Assembly: GCA_964585305.1 (NCBI GenBank)
Contig: CAZPDM010000075.1
Span: 1-22,452, forward strand
Source of the DNA: CAZPDM01 sp964585305
GTDB taxonomy: Bacteria > Planctomycetota > Uabimicrobiia > Uabimicrobiales > JABWCH01
Direction of reading: 5' to 3'
DNA length: 22,452 nucleotides
Shown: one piece after another, positions 7,192 to 14,758 of the stretch
Layout of the letters: each line of letters starts with the position of its first letter
Numbering within the stretch: the first letter of the stretch is position 1
Notes under the pieces: generated by a model
What the model saw: the letters and a program-made list of their open reading frames with translations, nothing else
Told to the model about the DNA's origin: nothing
The model's database searches: none
Position numbers and translations under genes: made by a program

Positions 7192-8364
7192 ATGGGTTCT
7201 ATAATCATTCAACAGAAAATTAAAAGTGTGTTGGAATCTTTATCCCAACAACTTGAACAAATTAAATCATTATATCCAATTTCAAATGTAAATATGTTGG
7301 AAAATTGGGCTAATATTTATAAAAGTATGGAACAATTGGAATATTGGAACAATCAAATTCCTGGTGATTTAACTTCAGCTATTTCTGAGGGTTTATCTTC
7401 AGAAGCATTAATATCGTCTACAACGATGGTATCTTCTTTAGAAAACGTCTTAAAAGAAGATGAGCCTTTTGATGCCAGAAATAAAACTAAAAAATTGATC
7501 CCTATGCCAAGATTTACAGCAACAAAAAGAATTAAGAAATTAACACCGCCCTCTTCTCCACCTAAAAATACTCCTTGGTTGTCATTTCAAGAAGCAAGAG
7601 AATTATTAGGGCTGGATAATGAAAAATTTGAAGAATTGCTTCTTAAACATGGCATTCGCCCTATGACAATCAATGGGGAGAAAATGTTTTCTTTAAATGA
7701 AATGAGTTGGCTAAAAGAAAGCATTTCTAGTCAAGTTGGAGAAGGCGGTAATGAAGCTGTACAACAATATATGTCTTCTATTCAATTGACTTCTCAATTT
7801 CAATTTATTCAGGAACAAGGTTGTTGTTTTTTAATAGATACAGCTAATTCATATTATAACGAGCAAAACCTTCTTACTATTATTAGCCCAAGACTACAAA
7901 AATCAAACACTAATATTTGGGGGCTAATGCAAGAATTACGTAGACTATTGCGTCAAAGAGATCAGCTATTTGCTTATTCTATTAACGCTGTTGAAAAAGA
8001 AATAGATTCTACAATGTTTTGGGAATTATGCCAAGGGCAAAGCAAATGGGAGCAATGGAGTCGTATTTTATTAACTAGCAATCTCCTTGCACGCTACTAT
8101 TCTGATTTAGCTTTGATGAGAATAGCAGCAATTGTTTTACAAGATGGCAAATTTCCTAAAAATATTTGCGATTTAGTTCCTCATAGCATTCTTGAACTTG
8201 CTGATAATATTGTTTGGCCGCCAAAAGATATACCCATAGAACAAAAACAAGCATTAAGAAACTACTTACGGCATGATAAAATTTGGTTCTTATTAGAACG
8301 ATTACATGCAAGTTCCCCTATTGAATTTGACTTAGAACAAATTCAAATTCCTGAGTTTGAATAA
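7192..8364 (+). CDS. Unknown protein with a helix-turn-helix-like middle segment
   Basis: A 390-residue protein with no signal peptide and no membrane helix, so it is likely cytoplasmic. I do not recognise a family over its full length. Residues 1-45 look helical. About 70-125 are low in order and contain basic and proline-rich stretches ('TKRIKKLTPPSSPPKNTP'). Residues about 127-175 ('WLSFQEARELLGLDNEKFEELLLKHGIRPMTI...SLNEMSWLKES') resemble the MerR/excisionase type of winged helix, which may bind DNA or act as a protein-interaction module. The C-terminal 190 residues are helical and include 'ALMRIAAIVLQDGKFPKN' followed by 'ICDLVP', like a motif seen in planctomycete hypothetical proteins. 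The start is uncertain: no good ribosome site precedes the ATG at 7192. The lipoprotein gene follows after 39 nt and is probably co-transcribed. Confidence 0.8.
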   Translation: MGSIIIQQKIKSVLESLSQQLEQIKSLYPISNVNMLENWANIYKSMEQLEYWNNQIPGDLTSAISEGLSSEALISSTTMVSSLENVLKEDEPFDARNKTKKLIPMPRFTATKRIKKLTPPSSPPKNTPWLSFQEARELLGLDNEKFEELLLKHGIRPMTINGEKMFSLNEMSWLKESISSQVGEGGNEAVQQYMSSIQLTSQFQFIQEQGCCFLIDTANSYYNEQNLLTIISPRLQKSNTNIWGLMQELRRLLRQRDQLFAYSINAVEKEIDSTMFWELCQGQSKWEQWSRILLTSNLLARYYSDLALMRIAAIVLQDGKFPKNICDLVPHSILELADNIVWPPKDIPIEQKQALRNYLRHDKIWFLLERLHASSPIEFDLEQIQIPEFE

Positions 8365-8403
8365 TAAAATAATAAAAAAATATATATTAGGAGAAAAAAT
8401 TCT

Positions 8404-9233
8404 ATGAGATGGATTGGTATTATTTTAGTACTTTTTCTAATTATTTGTGGATGTAATAAAACATCTAATAATCCCATAGACAAAATCGAAACACCCAAAA
8501 TATCCACACCAACAATTTCCTCTTCATCAATATCAATTACACCAACAGTCTCAACACCAACAATCTCAACTCCAACAGTCTCAACACCAACAATCTCAAC
8601 TCCAACAATCTCAACACCAACAATCTCAACACCAACAATCTCAACACCAACANNNNNNNNNNNNNNNNNNNNNNNNNNNNNNNNNNNNNNNNNNNNNNNN
8701 NNNNNNNNNNNNNNNNNNNNNNNNNNNNNNNNNNNNNNNNNNNNNNNNNNNNAACACCAACAGTCTCAACTCCAACAGTCTCAACTCCAACAGTCTCAAC
8801 TCCAACAATCTCAACTCCAACAGTCTCAACACCAACAGTCTCAACTCCAACAGTCTCAACTCCAACAGTCTCTGAAATCACAAACGAAGTTAAACAAGTT
8901 ATAGATACTAATCCCTGGGTTATAGTATTTAAAGCCAGTCCACTTGTAGAAGAAGAAGAACGAAAAGAAATTTTAGAAACAATCAAAAATAAATGGTTCC
9001 AAGAACAAAAATATGAAAACGTACAACCTGATATATTTAAAAATACAAATTATGTTAATCGTACTATAGTTTTTGTGCAAGTCTTCCGACAAGCTGGAGA
9101 ATATGATTTTTCTATACGTACATGCAAAATTCTTACTGATGGGTCTGAAGAAAGAGTTCCTGGACCAAAAGGATATATTGATCACAGAAGAGAATTTAAT
9201 GATTTAATATATGAAATTAAAGTATTAAAATAA
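8404..9233 (+). CDS. Lipoprotein with TPT[IV]S pentapeptide repeats, interrupted by an assembly gap
   Basis: The protein starts with a lipoprotein signal (MRWIGIILVLFLIICGC; lipid attachment probably at Cys17), followed by a short linker and tandem TPTIS/TPTVS repeats encoded by 15-nt units. At least eight units lie on each side of the 100-N gap. The C-terminal region (from 'SEITNEVKQVIDTNPWVIVF') is a globular domain of about 120 residues ending 'YEIKVLK' at the TAA 9231-9233; I do not recognise it. With 100 N taken literally the reading frame breaks after the gap. The frame ending at 9233 keeps the same repeat meaning on both sides and is surely the real one, so the true gap length must leave remainder 2 when divided by 3. 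The Thr/Pro/Ser-rich region looks like an extended surface stalk, perhaps glycosylated. AGGAG lies 10 nt before the ATG. Confidence 0.82.
8533..8868 (+). repeat. Tandem 15-nt repeat array inside the lipoprotein gene
   Basis: The unit reads ACACCAACAATCTCA with synonymous or near-synonymous changes: the Thr codon alternates ACA/ACT and the fourth codon alternates ATC (Ile) and GTC (Val). Each unit is five codons, so gain or loss of units keeps the frame. Units before the gap favour ATC and those after it favour GTC. The array is purely coding and has no spacers. Confidence 0.9.
8653..8752. other. Assembly gap of exactly 100 N
   Basis: The run of 100 N is the usual placeholder for a gap of unknown size and falls inside the 15-nt repeat array, where short reads cannot be placed uniquely. 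Array phase before the gap (ending ...CCAACA) and after it (starting AACACC) means the true missing length should be 5 plus a multiple of 15, if the array is uninterrupted. Confidence 0.97.
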
Positions 9234-9240
9234 TTTTATG

Positions 9241-9301
9241 AAAAAAAGGAGCGGCAATACCATAATAAAAGCTGTTTATGGAATTGCCGCTAAATTTTAT
9301 G
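9241..9301 (+). promoter_or_regulatory. ruvX ribosome site split from its start codon by a 40-nt hairpin
   Basis: AAAGGA at 9245-9250 is the only good Shine-Dalgarno sequence upstream of ruvX, but it is 48 nt from the ATG at 9299. Everything between, except the last 8 nt (TAAATTTT), is one hairpin (9251-9290). Folding would bring the site to a normal 8-nt distance from the ATG. Confidence 0.45.
9251..9290. terminator. 14-bp hairpin with one A-A mismatch; terminator-like on the minus strand
   Basis: GCGGCAAT (9251-9258) pairs with ATTGCCGC (9283-9290) and CCATAA (9260-9265) pairs with TTATGG (9276-9281), with A9259 opposite A9282 and a 10-nt loop. Read on the minus strand the stem is followed by TCC and seven T, a convincing terminator for transcription arriving from the right, that is from the lipase gene. 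On the plus strand the tail TAAATTTT is weaker but could also end the lipoprotein transcript. Confidence 0.6.
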
Positions 9302-9742
9302 AAAATACTAGCCATAGACTATGGCACAAAACGATTAGGTTTGGCTGTTTGTGGAGCAATGAAAATAGCTCACCCATTAGATTTGTTGATTAGAAATGAT
9401 CCTAATCAAGATTGGAAAAATTTAGAAAAAATCATAAAAGAGAATAGTATAGGACTAGTAGTCATTGGACTTCCTAAAAATATGAATAATACATTAGGAA
9501 AAATGGCTACAGATGCTAATAAATTTGCGGAAGATATAAAACTTAAATTTAATATTCCTACCATACTATGGGATGAAAGGCTTACATCTGCACAAGCTGA
9601 AAGAAGGATGATCGAAGCAGGATTAACACGACAAAAACGGCAAAAATCACTAGATTCTGTCGCCGCAGCTCTTTTGCTTCAAAGTTATATAGATTGTAAT
9701 CCAAAAGCAATTGAAAATATGGGAGAAGATGAAGACGATTGA
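9299..9742 (+). CDS. ruvX: RuvX/YqgF family Holliday junction resolvase-like nuclease
   Basis: A 147-residue protein with the RNase H-like fold of YqgF/RuvX, involved in 16S rRNA 5'-end processing and proposed as a Holliday junction resolvase. The three acidic active-site positions are visible: D in 'ILAIDYGTKRLG' (residue 6), E in 'ILWDERLTSAQAE', and D in 'KSLDSVAAALLLQSYID'. The glycine-rich 'VVIGLPKNMN' loop is also typical. An in-frame ATG at 9278 would add 'MELPLNF', but it lies in the 3' arm of the hairpin and the family starts at 'MKILAIDYG', so I take 9299. No ribosome site is within normal distance of either ATG; see the hairpin entry. The gene converges on the lipase gene with only 3 nt between the two stop codons. 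Confidence 0.93.
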   Translation: MKILAIDYGTKRLGLAVCGAMKIAHPLDLLIRNDPNQDWKNLEKIIKENSIGLVVIGLPKNMNNTLGKMATDANKFAEDIKLKFNIPTILWDERLTSAQAERRMIEAGLTRQKRQKSLDSVAAALLLQSYIDCNPKAIENMGEDEDD

Positions 9743-9745
9743 AAA

Positions 9746-10915
9746 TTATTTTAAACTTGCTAACATTTCAGCTAATTCAAGATAAAATTTTTTTAGCCAC
9801 ATTCTTCCTGAAATTGGTTCAACATAATGTCCAATAATTTTTCCATGATCTTTATCTGAAATTGTTCCCATAAAATTCCATAGTCCTACTTTTGGCTCTC
9901 CATCAAAAGGAATAATTGTTGCATTATTGGGACCTTTCATAGAAATAGTATTCACAACTCCATCATTTGGCCACCAATCCGCATTTGGAAATACTTCATT
10001 TCCCTGGTATCGTCCCATATAATTAGAATATCCCCAAAAGATAGGATTCATCGTAGGCTTTGCCCAATGAAATTTTTGAGATTCGTATAATATATAGGTT
10101 TCTTGTGTGGCATAGCTGAAATAGTATATTTTGGGAAATGTTCTAATGTTTTGATTGAGACTATTTGCACCTTCGGGCAAAAGATCATACATAGAAATAT
10201 CTTGAGTTTCTCCAATTTTTTTATCAATACGCTTCATAAAATCTTTTAACGTTTCTCCTGGATTTGCTTTCAGCTCCCATTGATCCATATCAAAATTATA
10301 AATTTTCCAATCACTACCCACAATGCCTAAAAATGCTGCAACAATTTCCTCGGCTAAGCCACCAGAAAATTTTCTAATCATAGTGGCTAATGTTGTACCA
10401 TTATGAGGTGTAGAAATAGTTGTAATACTTTTTATCCAATTCTCTGTTGTTCCTAATTTAAAATAATCCTGAGCAAGTAATTCTGTCAAAACTCTAATAG
10501 TTTGTCCACCCATACTATGTCCGACTAAATGGATAGGATGGGATTCATCCCATTTTGGAAAAAATCCTGAGTATGTTTTCCCTGAAGATAAATGGCCATA
10601 TTTATAGCTATGTTCTGCTCCGTAATTTACTTTACCTCCTTTGATTTGGTAAAATAATTCACATGCGCGATCATGATTAGAAGAAATCGCGCCTACTGAG
10701 GCAGAAAAAACAAGAAAGCCTTGTTTTGTAAGATGTTCTTCAATATCTAAGACTATCCCTCCCCAATATTTATACCCAAGCATTTCGTCTCTTCCCCATC
10801 CTGAAAATCCATGCACTAAAATAATAGGGTTATTAGTATTATTATAGATATCTTGAGAAAAACAGGCTAAAGAAAATAGGAATAAATAGATAGCCAATAG
10901 AATAATTTTTTTCAT
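9746..10915 (-). CDS. Secreted or lipid-anchored triacylglycerol lipase, Bacillus/Staphylococcus type (families I.5/I.6)
   Basis: A 389-residue alpha/beta hydrolase. It opens with 'MKKIILLAIYLFLFSLACFSQ', a signal peptide; 'SLAC' could be a relaxed lipobox. The mature part follows the thermostable Geobacillus lipases closely: 'PIILVHGFSGWGRDEM' (oxyanion region), 'KYWGG', 'SSNHDRACELFYQIKGG', then 'HLVGHSMGGQT' with the nucleophile S134, 'WWPNDGVVNT' with the catalytic Asp at D318, and 'DKDHGKIIGH' with the catalytic His at H357. The length and the complete triad suggest an active enzyme hydrolysing lipids or other esters outside the cytoplasm. AGGA lies about 8 nt before the ATG. It is divergent from the nrfH-type gene (51 nt apart) and convergent with ruvX. 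No terminator lies right after its stop; the first one on this strand is beyond ruvX. Confidence 0.93.
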   Translation of the reverse strand: MKKIILLAIYLFLFSLACFSQDIYNNTNNPIILVHGFSGWGRDEMLGYKYWGGIVLDIEEHLTKQGFLVFSASVGAISSNHDRACELFYQIKGGKVNYGAEHSYKYGHLSSGKTYSGFFPKWDESHPIHLVGHSMGGQTIRVLTELLAQDYFKLGTTENWIKSITTISTPHNGTTLATMIRKFSGGLAEEIVAAFLGIVGSDWKIYNFDMDQWELKANPGETLKDFMKRIDKKIGETQDISMYDLLPEGANSLNQNIRTFPKIYYFSYATQETYILYESQKFHWAKPTMNPIFWGYSNYMGRYQGNEVFPNADWWPNDGVVNTISMKGPNNATIIPFDGEPKVGLWNFMGTISDKDHGKIIGHYVEPISGRMWLKKFYLELAEMLASLK

Positions 10916-10966
10916 ATAAAAGATCCTATCATCATTATTTTTAACTTAAAAATGAAGGCGATGCCG

Positions 10967-11584
10967 ATGAAAGCAATACTATTAAAATTTTTTGAATCTC
11001 TCGCATATCTTTTTAGGCTAATTCAACCTCCTATAAAATGGCGTATTCCAGTCGCAATTGCATTAGGTGCTTTTTTTGGACTAGGGATAGTTGTTATTTA
11101 TATTTCACGCGCATATTCTTATCTTTCAAATGAGCCAGAAGTTTGTATGAACTGCCATATTATGGCACCTCAATATGCAACTTGGCAACGCGGCAGCCAT
11201 GGAAAAGCAACAACATGCTTAGATTGCCATGTTCCGCATAATAATATTATTCGCCAATTTGCTTTTAAAGGGGAAGACGGAACTCGACATGCCTTTATGT
11301 TTACTTTTCGAATGGAACCACAAGTAATACGTGTTCGCGAACCAGGAATGGGAGTAATTCAAGAAAATTGTATACGTTGTCATACTCATCTTATCCAAGA
11401 AACCTCTTTAGTAGAGGTTACACTTGAACAACATAAAGCGGGAAATGGAAAACTTTGTTGGGAATGCCATAGAGAAGTCCCACATGGAACAGTCAGTAGT
11501 TTGGCTTCTGTTCCATACGCCAGAGTTCCAATGTTAAGCCCAATTACGCCAGATTTTATTAAATCAAAAAACTCAAAGCAATAA
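10967..11584 (+). CDS. nrfH: Membrane-anchored tetrahaem cytochrome c, NrfH/NapC/NirT family
   Basis: A 205-residue protein with one N-terminal membrane anchor ('IPVAIALGAFFGLGIVVIYI', about residues 27-46) and four CxxCH haem sites at C60, C84, C135 and C164. The first is CMNCHIM, the CxxCHxM arrangement in which Met can ligate haem 1 as in Desulfovibrio NrfH. 'CLDCHVPH', 'FAFKGEDG' and 'QENCIRCH' follow the NrfH pattern. Such proteins take electrons from the quinol pool to a periplasmic partner, classically the nitrite reductase NrfA. No nrfA is beside it here, so the partner is unknown and the symbol marks the family only. Three ATG codons are in frame (10952, 10961, 10967). AAGG lies 8 nt before 10967, the best choice. 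A strong terminator follows directly, so it forms a single-gene unit. Confidence 0.9.
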   Translation: MKAILLKFFESLAYLFRLIQPPIKWRIPVAIALGAFFGLGIVVIYISRAYSYLSNEPEVCMNCHIMAPQYATWQRGSHGKATTCLDCHVPHNNIIRQFAFKGEDGTRHAFMFTFRMEPQVIRVREPGMGVIQENCIRCHTHLIQETSLVEVTLEQHKAGNGKLCWECHREVPHGTVSSLASVPYARVPMLSPITPDFIKSKNSKQ

Positions 11585-11624
11585 AAAAAATGTTTTGCCT
11601 CAAAAAAAGGCAAAACATTTTTTT
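11584..11624. terminator. Strong bidirectional intrinsic terminator
   Basis: A-run plus TGTTTTGCCT (11584-11600) pairs with AGGCAAAACA plus T-run (11608-11624) around CAAAAAA. With A7 on the left and T7 on the right the structure works on both strands, ending nrfH from the left and the glycosyltransferase gene from the right. Confidence 0.92.
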
Positions 11625-11688
11625 ATTCCTCAAAAAATTTATCAAATGGCGTCTGAAAAATCTAATTCTTTGAGTTCTTATTTTCCGC

Positions 11689-12885
11689 TTATTCATTTAA
11701 ATAATTTTTTAAAACATTTATCAGAAGATTACTTACTTCTTGCCCAACAGTACCCCAAGTTCTCAGATGTGCTTGCTGGCTAATTTTAGAACGATTATAA
11801 TTTTGTTCCCATAACGCATTGTGCAATGCAGATGCTAAATTTTCTGGTGTTATAGGATCAACTAAAATTCCCTTTTCCGAAGAGTTAATAACCTCTTGAG
11901 TGCCTTCTAAATTCGAAGCAATTACAGGAGTGCCACACCCTTGAGCTTCATAAACGACATTAGGAGAGCCTTCTTTTTTAGAAGGAAGGCATAAAACATC
12001 AGCAGCTTGATACCAGTCTCTAATTTGATGTTGAGCTAATGCTCCTAGCATAAACACTCTTTTTTCTAAATTTTCATTTTTTATTCTTTCTTTTATATGA
12101 TTTTCAAGCTCGCCTTTTCCTATAAAGTAAACTTGTTCATTTTGAGAAAGAAAATGTAACGAATCTAATAATACATCTGGATTTTTTCGTGGAATGAGAC
12201 CACCTACAGCTAAAATAATTTTAGATCTTAAATCTAATTGCAATCTCTTTCTAGCTTCTATTTGAGAATCATAATAAAATAAATTTGTGTCTATTCCATT
12301 AGGAATAAGTTTAATTTTTTCTTTTAAAGAGTTTTCCACTTTAATCATATCTTGTTTTAAATTTTCACTTACAGAGATGAAATGCTGACAATTTTTTAAG
12401 ATATATTTTATCCAAGGTCGGATTGTCCATAACTTTGGAAATTTATGAGCATCCGTACCGCGCGCAGAAAGAACTATTGGAACTTTAAATTTTTTAGCTA
12501 ACCAGACTGCGGCTAATCCATCAGGATAAAGATAATGAGCATCAATAATTTCAAAAGGAAATTCTTTATAAATATTTTCTACTAAAGAGACTACCGCATG
12601 ATACATCCATAAACCATAAAAAGTCATACCAATTTTAGGAGGATTAAAATATATAGGATGATATGTGAGTAATCCATCGATATTTTCTTTTTCAGGAATT
12701 TTTGTAAAACTATGCCAATAAGGAAATATTTTTAAATATTGTAATTTAGGAAAATATGGAATAGGTGCGACAACTCGAATATCGTGTCCACATTTCATTA
12801 GAGCTTTTGTTCGATGTTGCAAAAAAATTCCATGATTAGGATGCTGTGAATTAGGAAAAAGAGAGGTAAACGTTAATATTTTCAT
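11689..12885 (-). CDS. Family 4 glycosyltransferase, GT-B fold
   Basis: A 398-residue retaining glycosyltransferase of the GT4 type. The N-terminal domain starts 'MKILTFTSLFPNSQHPNHGIF' type sequence with the acceptor-side loop (key residues F-P-N...G-I-F), followed by 'IIDAHYLYPDGLAAVWLAK' and 'VVLSARG'-like 'IVLSARGTDAH'. The C-terminal nucleotide-sugar domain contains 'AVGGLIPRKNPDVLLDSL', 'VFMLGALAQHQIRDWYQAAD' and the E-x7-E motif in 'KEGSPNVVYEAQGCGTPV'. It has no signal peptide and should work on the cytoplasmic face, adding a sugar to a lipid-linked glycan. The best functional analogues are TuaC-like surface polysaccharide transferases. The start codon lies one nt after the stop of the amidotransferase gene, so the two are translationally coupled. 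The donor and acceptor cannot be read from sequence. Confidence 0.92.
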   Translation of the reverse strand: MKILTFTSLFPNSQHPNHGIFLQHRTKALMKCGHDIRVVAPIPYFPKLQYLKIFPYWHSFTKIPEKENIDGLLTYHPIYFNPPKIGMTFYGLWMYHAVVSLVENIYKEFPFEIIDAHYLYPDGLAAVWLAKKFKVPIVLSARGTDAHKFPKLWTIRPWIKYILKNCQHFISVSENLKQDMIKVENSLKEKIKLIPNGIDTNLFYYDSQIEARKRLQLDLRSKIILAVGGLIPRKNPDVLLDSLHFLSQNEQVYFIGKGELENHIKERIKNENLEKRVFMLGALAQHQIRDWYQAADVLCLPSKKEGSPNVVYEAQGCGTPVIASNLEGTQEVINSSEKGILVDPITPENLASALHNALWEQNYNRSKISQQAHLRTWGTVGQEVSNLLINVLKNYLNE

Positions 12886-12886
12886 T

Positions 12887-14758
12887 TTATTTTGCCCAAA
12901 ATTCGTACCAACGATGAAAAACCCATAGATTCCAAAGAGATTCTTGATGATTTGCTATGCCAGAAAGATGTTGGGTAAAAAGTTTTCTTATAGCATTGTA
13001 ATTGAAATATGGCAAATGCTCTCCATTTAATACTTGATTTTCAAACATTTTTGCTAAATCTTTTCTTAACCATGATTCTAATGGAATTGAAAAGCCCATT
13101 TTCTTTCGATATAAAATATCATAGTCTATAAATTTAGAAAGAGCTTGTTTGAAAATATGTTTTCCTCCTGTACGATGGATCTTCATATTTGTTGGAATTC
13201 CAAAAGCATATTCTATAACCAAATGATCTAAAATAGGGACACGAACTTCTAGTGAGTGTGCCATACTTGCTAAATCTACTTTTGTTAAAATATCTCCACT
13301 CAAATACATTTTAAAATCAGTGTATGATATTTTTCTAAAAAGATCTGTGCAGTTTGCTTTTCTATAATAGGCATCAAATTTTTCAAAGGAACGATACCCT
13401 TGAATAATATTCTGTAAATCTTGAGAAAGAATTTGTTGTTTTATATGCTCAGGAACAGAGGAAATGCTAGAATAATACGCTTCAGCAGGAGATTGACATA
13501 AATTTGTCAATAAAGTTTTTGCGCGAAATACTTGTGGCAACCAATCTGCTTTAGGATAAATCCATGCGACAGGGCGAATCAAAAACTTTCTTATGAAATT
13601 AGGAAGGAAATTGCGTATTTTATTTTCTAATACGTCGTAATAATAACGTCTATAGCCACCAAAATTTTCATCCCCGCCATCACCGGAAAGAACAACTGTA
13701 ATATTTTCCGCTGCTTCACGACATACCAAATATGTCGGAAGAGAAGAGCTATCTGCAAAAGGCTCATCGAAATATTTTAATAAAATATCTAATTCTTGTG
13801 GTTGAGGAGAAGCAACCATTCTAGAATGATGTTCTGTATTATATCTTGTAGATATTATTTTTGCATATTCGCTTTCATCAAAGTTTTTATCAGTAAATCC
13901 TATTGTGTAAGTTTTGATTGGTTGTTTCATCTCTTGTGCCATCAAAGCCACAACGGCAGAGGAATCTACACCTCCAGATAAAAATGCTCCTAATGGAACT
14001 TCGCTTTCAAGATGTAATGAAATGCTTTCTTTTAACAGATTTAATATTTTCTCTTGAATTTTCTCAAAACTTTCTGTGTGTTCTATAGTGCAATCTAAAT
14101 CCCAATATTGCTGAGTTCTTACGTTTTCTGAATTAGCAACTAAAATATATCCAGGTGGCAATCTTTGGATTTCTTGAAAAATAGTGTTGGGTGCAGGAAC
14201 ATAGCGGTATGTGAGATAATCAGAAATAGATATTGGAGAAATAGTATGGGAAATCTCTGCGGCTAAAAGGGATTTCATTTCAGAAGCAAAAAATATGCCT
14301 TCATTATTTATACTGTATAATAAAGGCTTTATTCCTACTCGATCTCTTGCTAAAATAAGTTGTTTGCTTCGGTTATCCCAAATTGCAATGGCAAACATTC
14401 CTCTTAATTTAGAAACAAAATTCAACTCAAATTCTTCATAAAGATGGATAATTACTTCAGTATCAGATCTTGTTTGAAAAATATGTCCTTTGGATATTAG
14501 ATATTCTCTAAGACTATGATGATTATAGATTTCTCCATTAAACACAATAGCAATTTCATCAGTTTCATTAAATATAGGTTGACTACCACCAACTCTATCA
14601 ATAATAGAAAGCCTCCGATGTCCCAATCCAATATTTTGATGGATATAAAATCCGTCATGATCTGGTCCGCGATGGCGAATACTGTCCGCCATTTTTTTTA
14701 GGCGGGCTGCATCGACGGTTTCTCCATTTTTCATGTAAATTCCACAAATCCCACACAT
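12887..14758 (-). CDS. Asparagine synthase (glutamine-hydrolysing)-type amidotransferase, perhaps exosortase-associated
   Basis: A 623-residue two-domain protein. The N-terminal glutaminase begins 'MCGICGIY' with the nucleophile Cys2 once Met is removed, followed by 'IRHRGPDHDGFY', 'LGHRRLSIID' and 'VFNGEIYNH'. The synthetase half has the ATP PP-loop 'LGAFLSGGVDSSAVVAL' and 'VVLSGDGGDENFGGYRRYY'. It could make asparagine, but its pairing with a glycosyltransferase points to amidation of a sugar or surface polymer. The stretch 'YPKADWLPQVFRAKTLL', 'SPAEAYYSSISSVP' resembles what I remember of the exosortase-associated amidotransferase family (TIGR03108); I cannot verify this here. AAGGAA is about 8 nt before the ATG. 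The gene is divergent from the ATPase operon across a 207-nt gap. Confidence 0.92.
   Translation of the reverse strand: MCGICGIYMKNGETVDAARLKKMADSIRHRGPDHDGFYIHQNIGLGHRRLSIIDRVGGSQPIFNETDEIAIVFNGEIYNHHSLREYLISKGHIFQTRSDTEVIIHLYEEFELNFVSKLRGMFAIAIWDNRSKQLILARDRVGIKPLLYSINNEGIFFASEMKSLLAAEISHTISPISISDYLTYRYVPAPNTIFQEIQRLPPGYILVANSENVRTQQYWDLDCTIEHTESFEKIQEKILNLLKESISLHLESEVPLGAFLSGGVDSSAVVALMAQEMKQPIKTYTIGFTDKNFDESEYAKIISTRYNTEHHSRMVASPQPQELDILLKYFDEPFADSSSLPTYLVCREAAENITVVLSGDGGDENFGGYRRYYYDVLENKIRNFLPNFIRKFLIRPVAWIYPKADWLPQVFRAKTLLTNLCQSPAEAYYSSISSVPEHIKQQILSQDLQNIIQGYRSFEKFDAYYRKANCTDLFRKISYTDFKMYLSGDILTKVDLASMAHSLEVRVPILDHLVIEYAFGIPTNMKIHRTGGKHIFKQALSKFIDYDILYRKKMGFSIPLESWLRKDLAKMFENQVLNGEHLPYFNYNAIRKLFTQHLSGIANHQESLWNLWVFHRWYEFWAK

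Noticed and set aside
8533..8868. CRISPR-like regular repetition
   Set aside because: The 15-nt units are directly adjacent with no spacers, are in frame and encode TPT[IV]S. It is a coding tandem repeat.
8404..8904. Lipoprotein ending early at 8904 with a Gln/Ser-rich tail
   Set aside because: That reading results from taking the 100 N literally. The other frame continues the same pentapeptide and opens into a normal C-terminal domain ending at 9233.
8537..8986. Minus-strand open frame across the repeat array
   Set aside because: It is only the complement of the repeats, with a meaningless VGVET-type product crossing the gap.
9278..9298. Earlier ATG of ruvX (adding MELPLNF)
   Set aside because: It lies within the hairpin stem, has no ribosome site at normal distance, and the family starts at MKILAIDYG.
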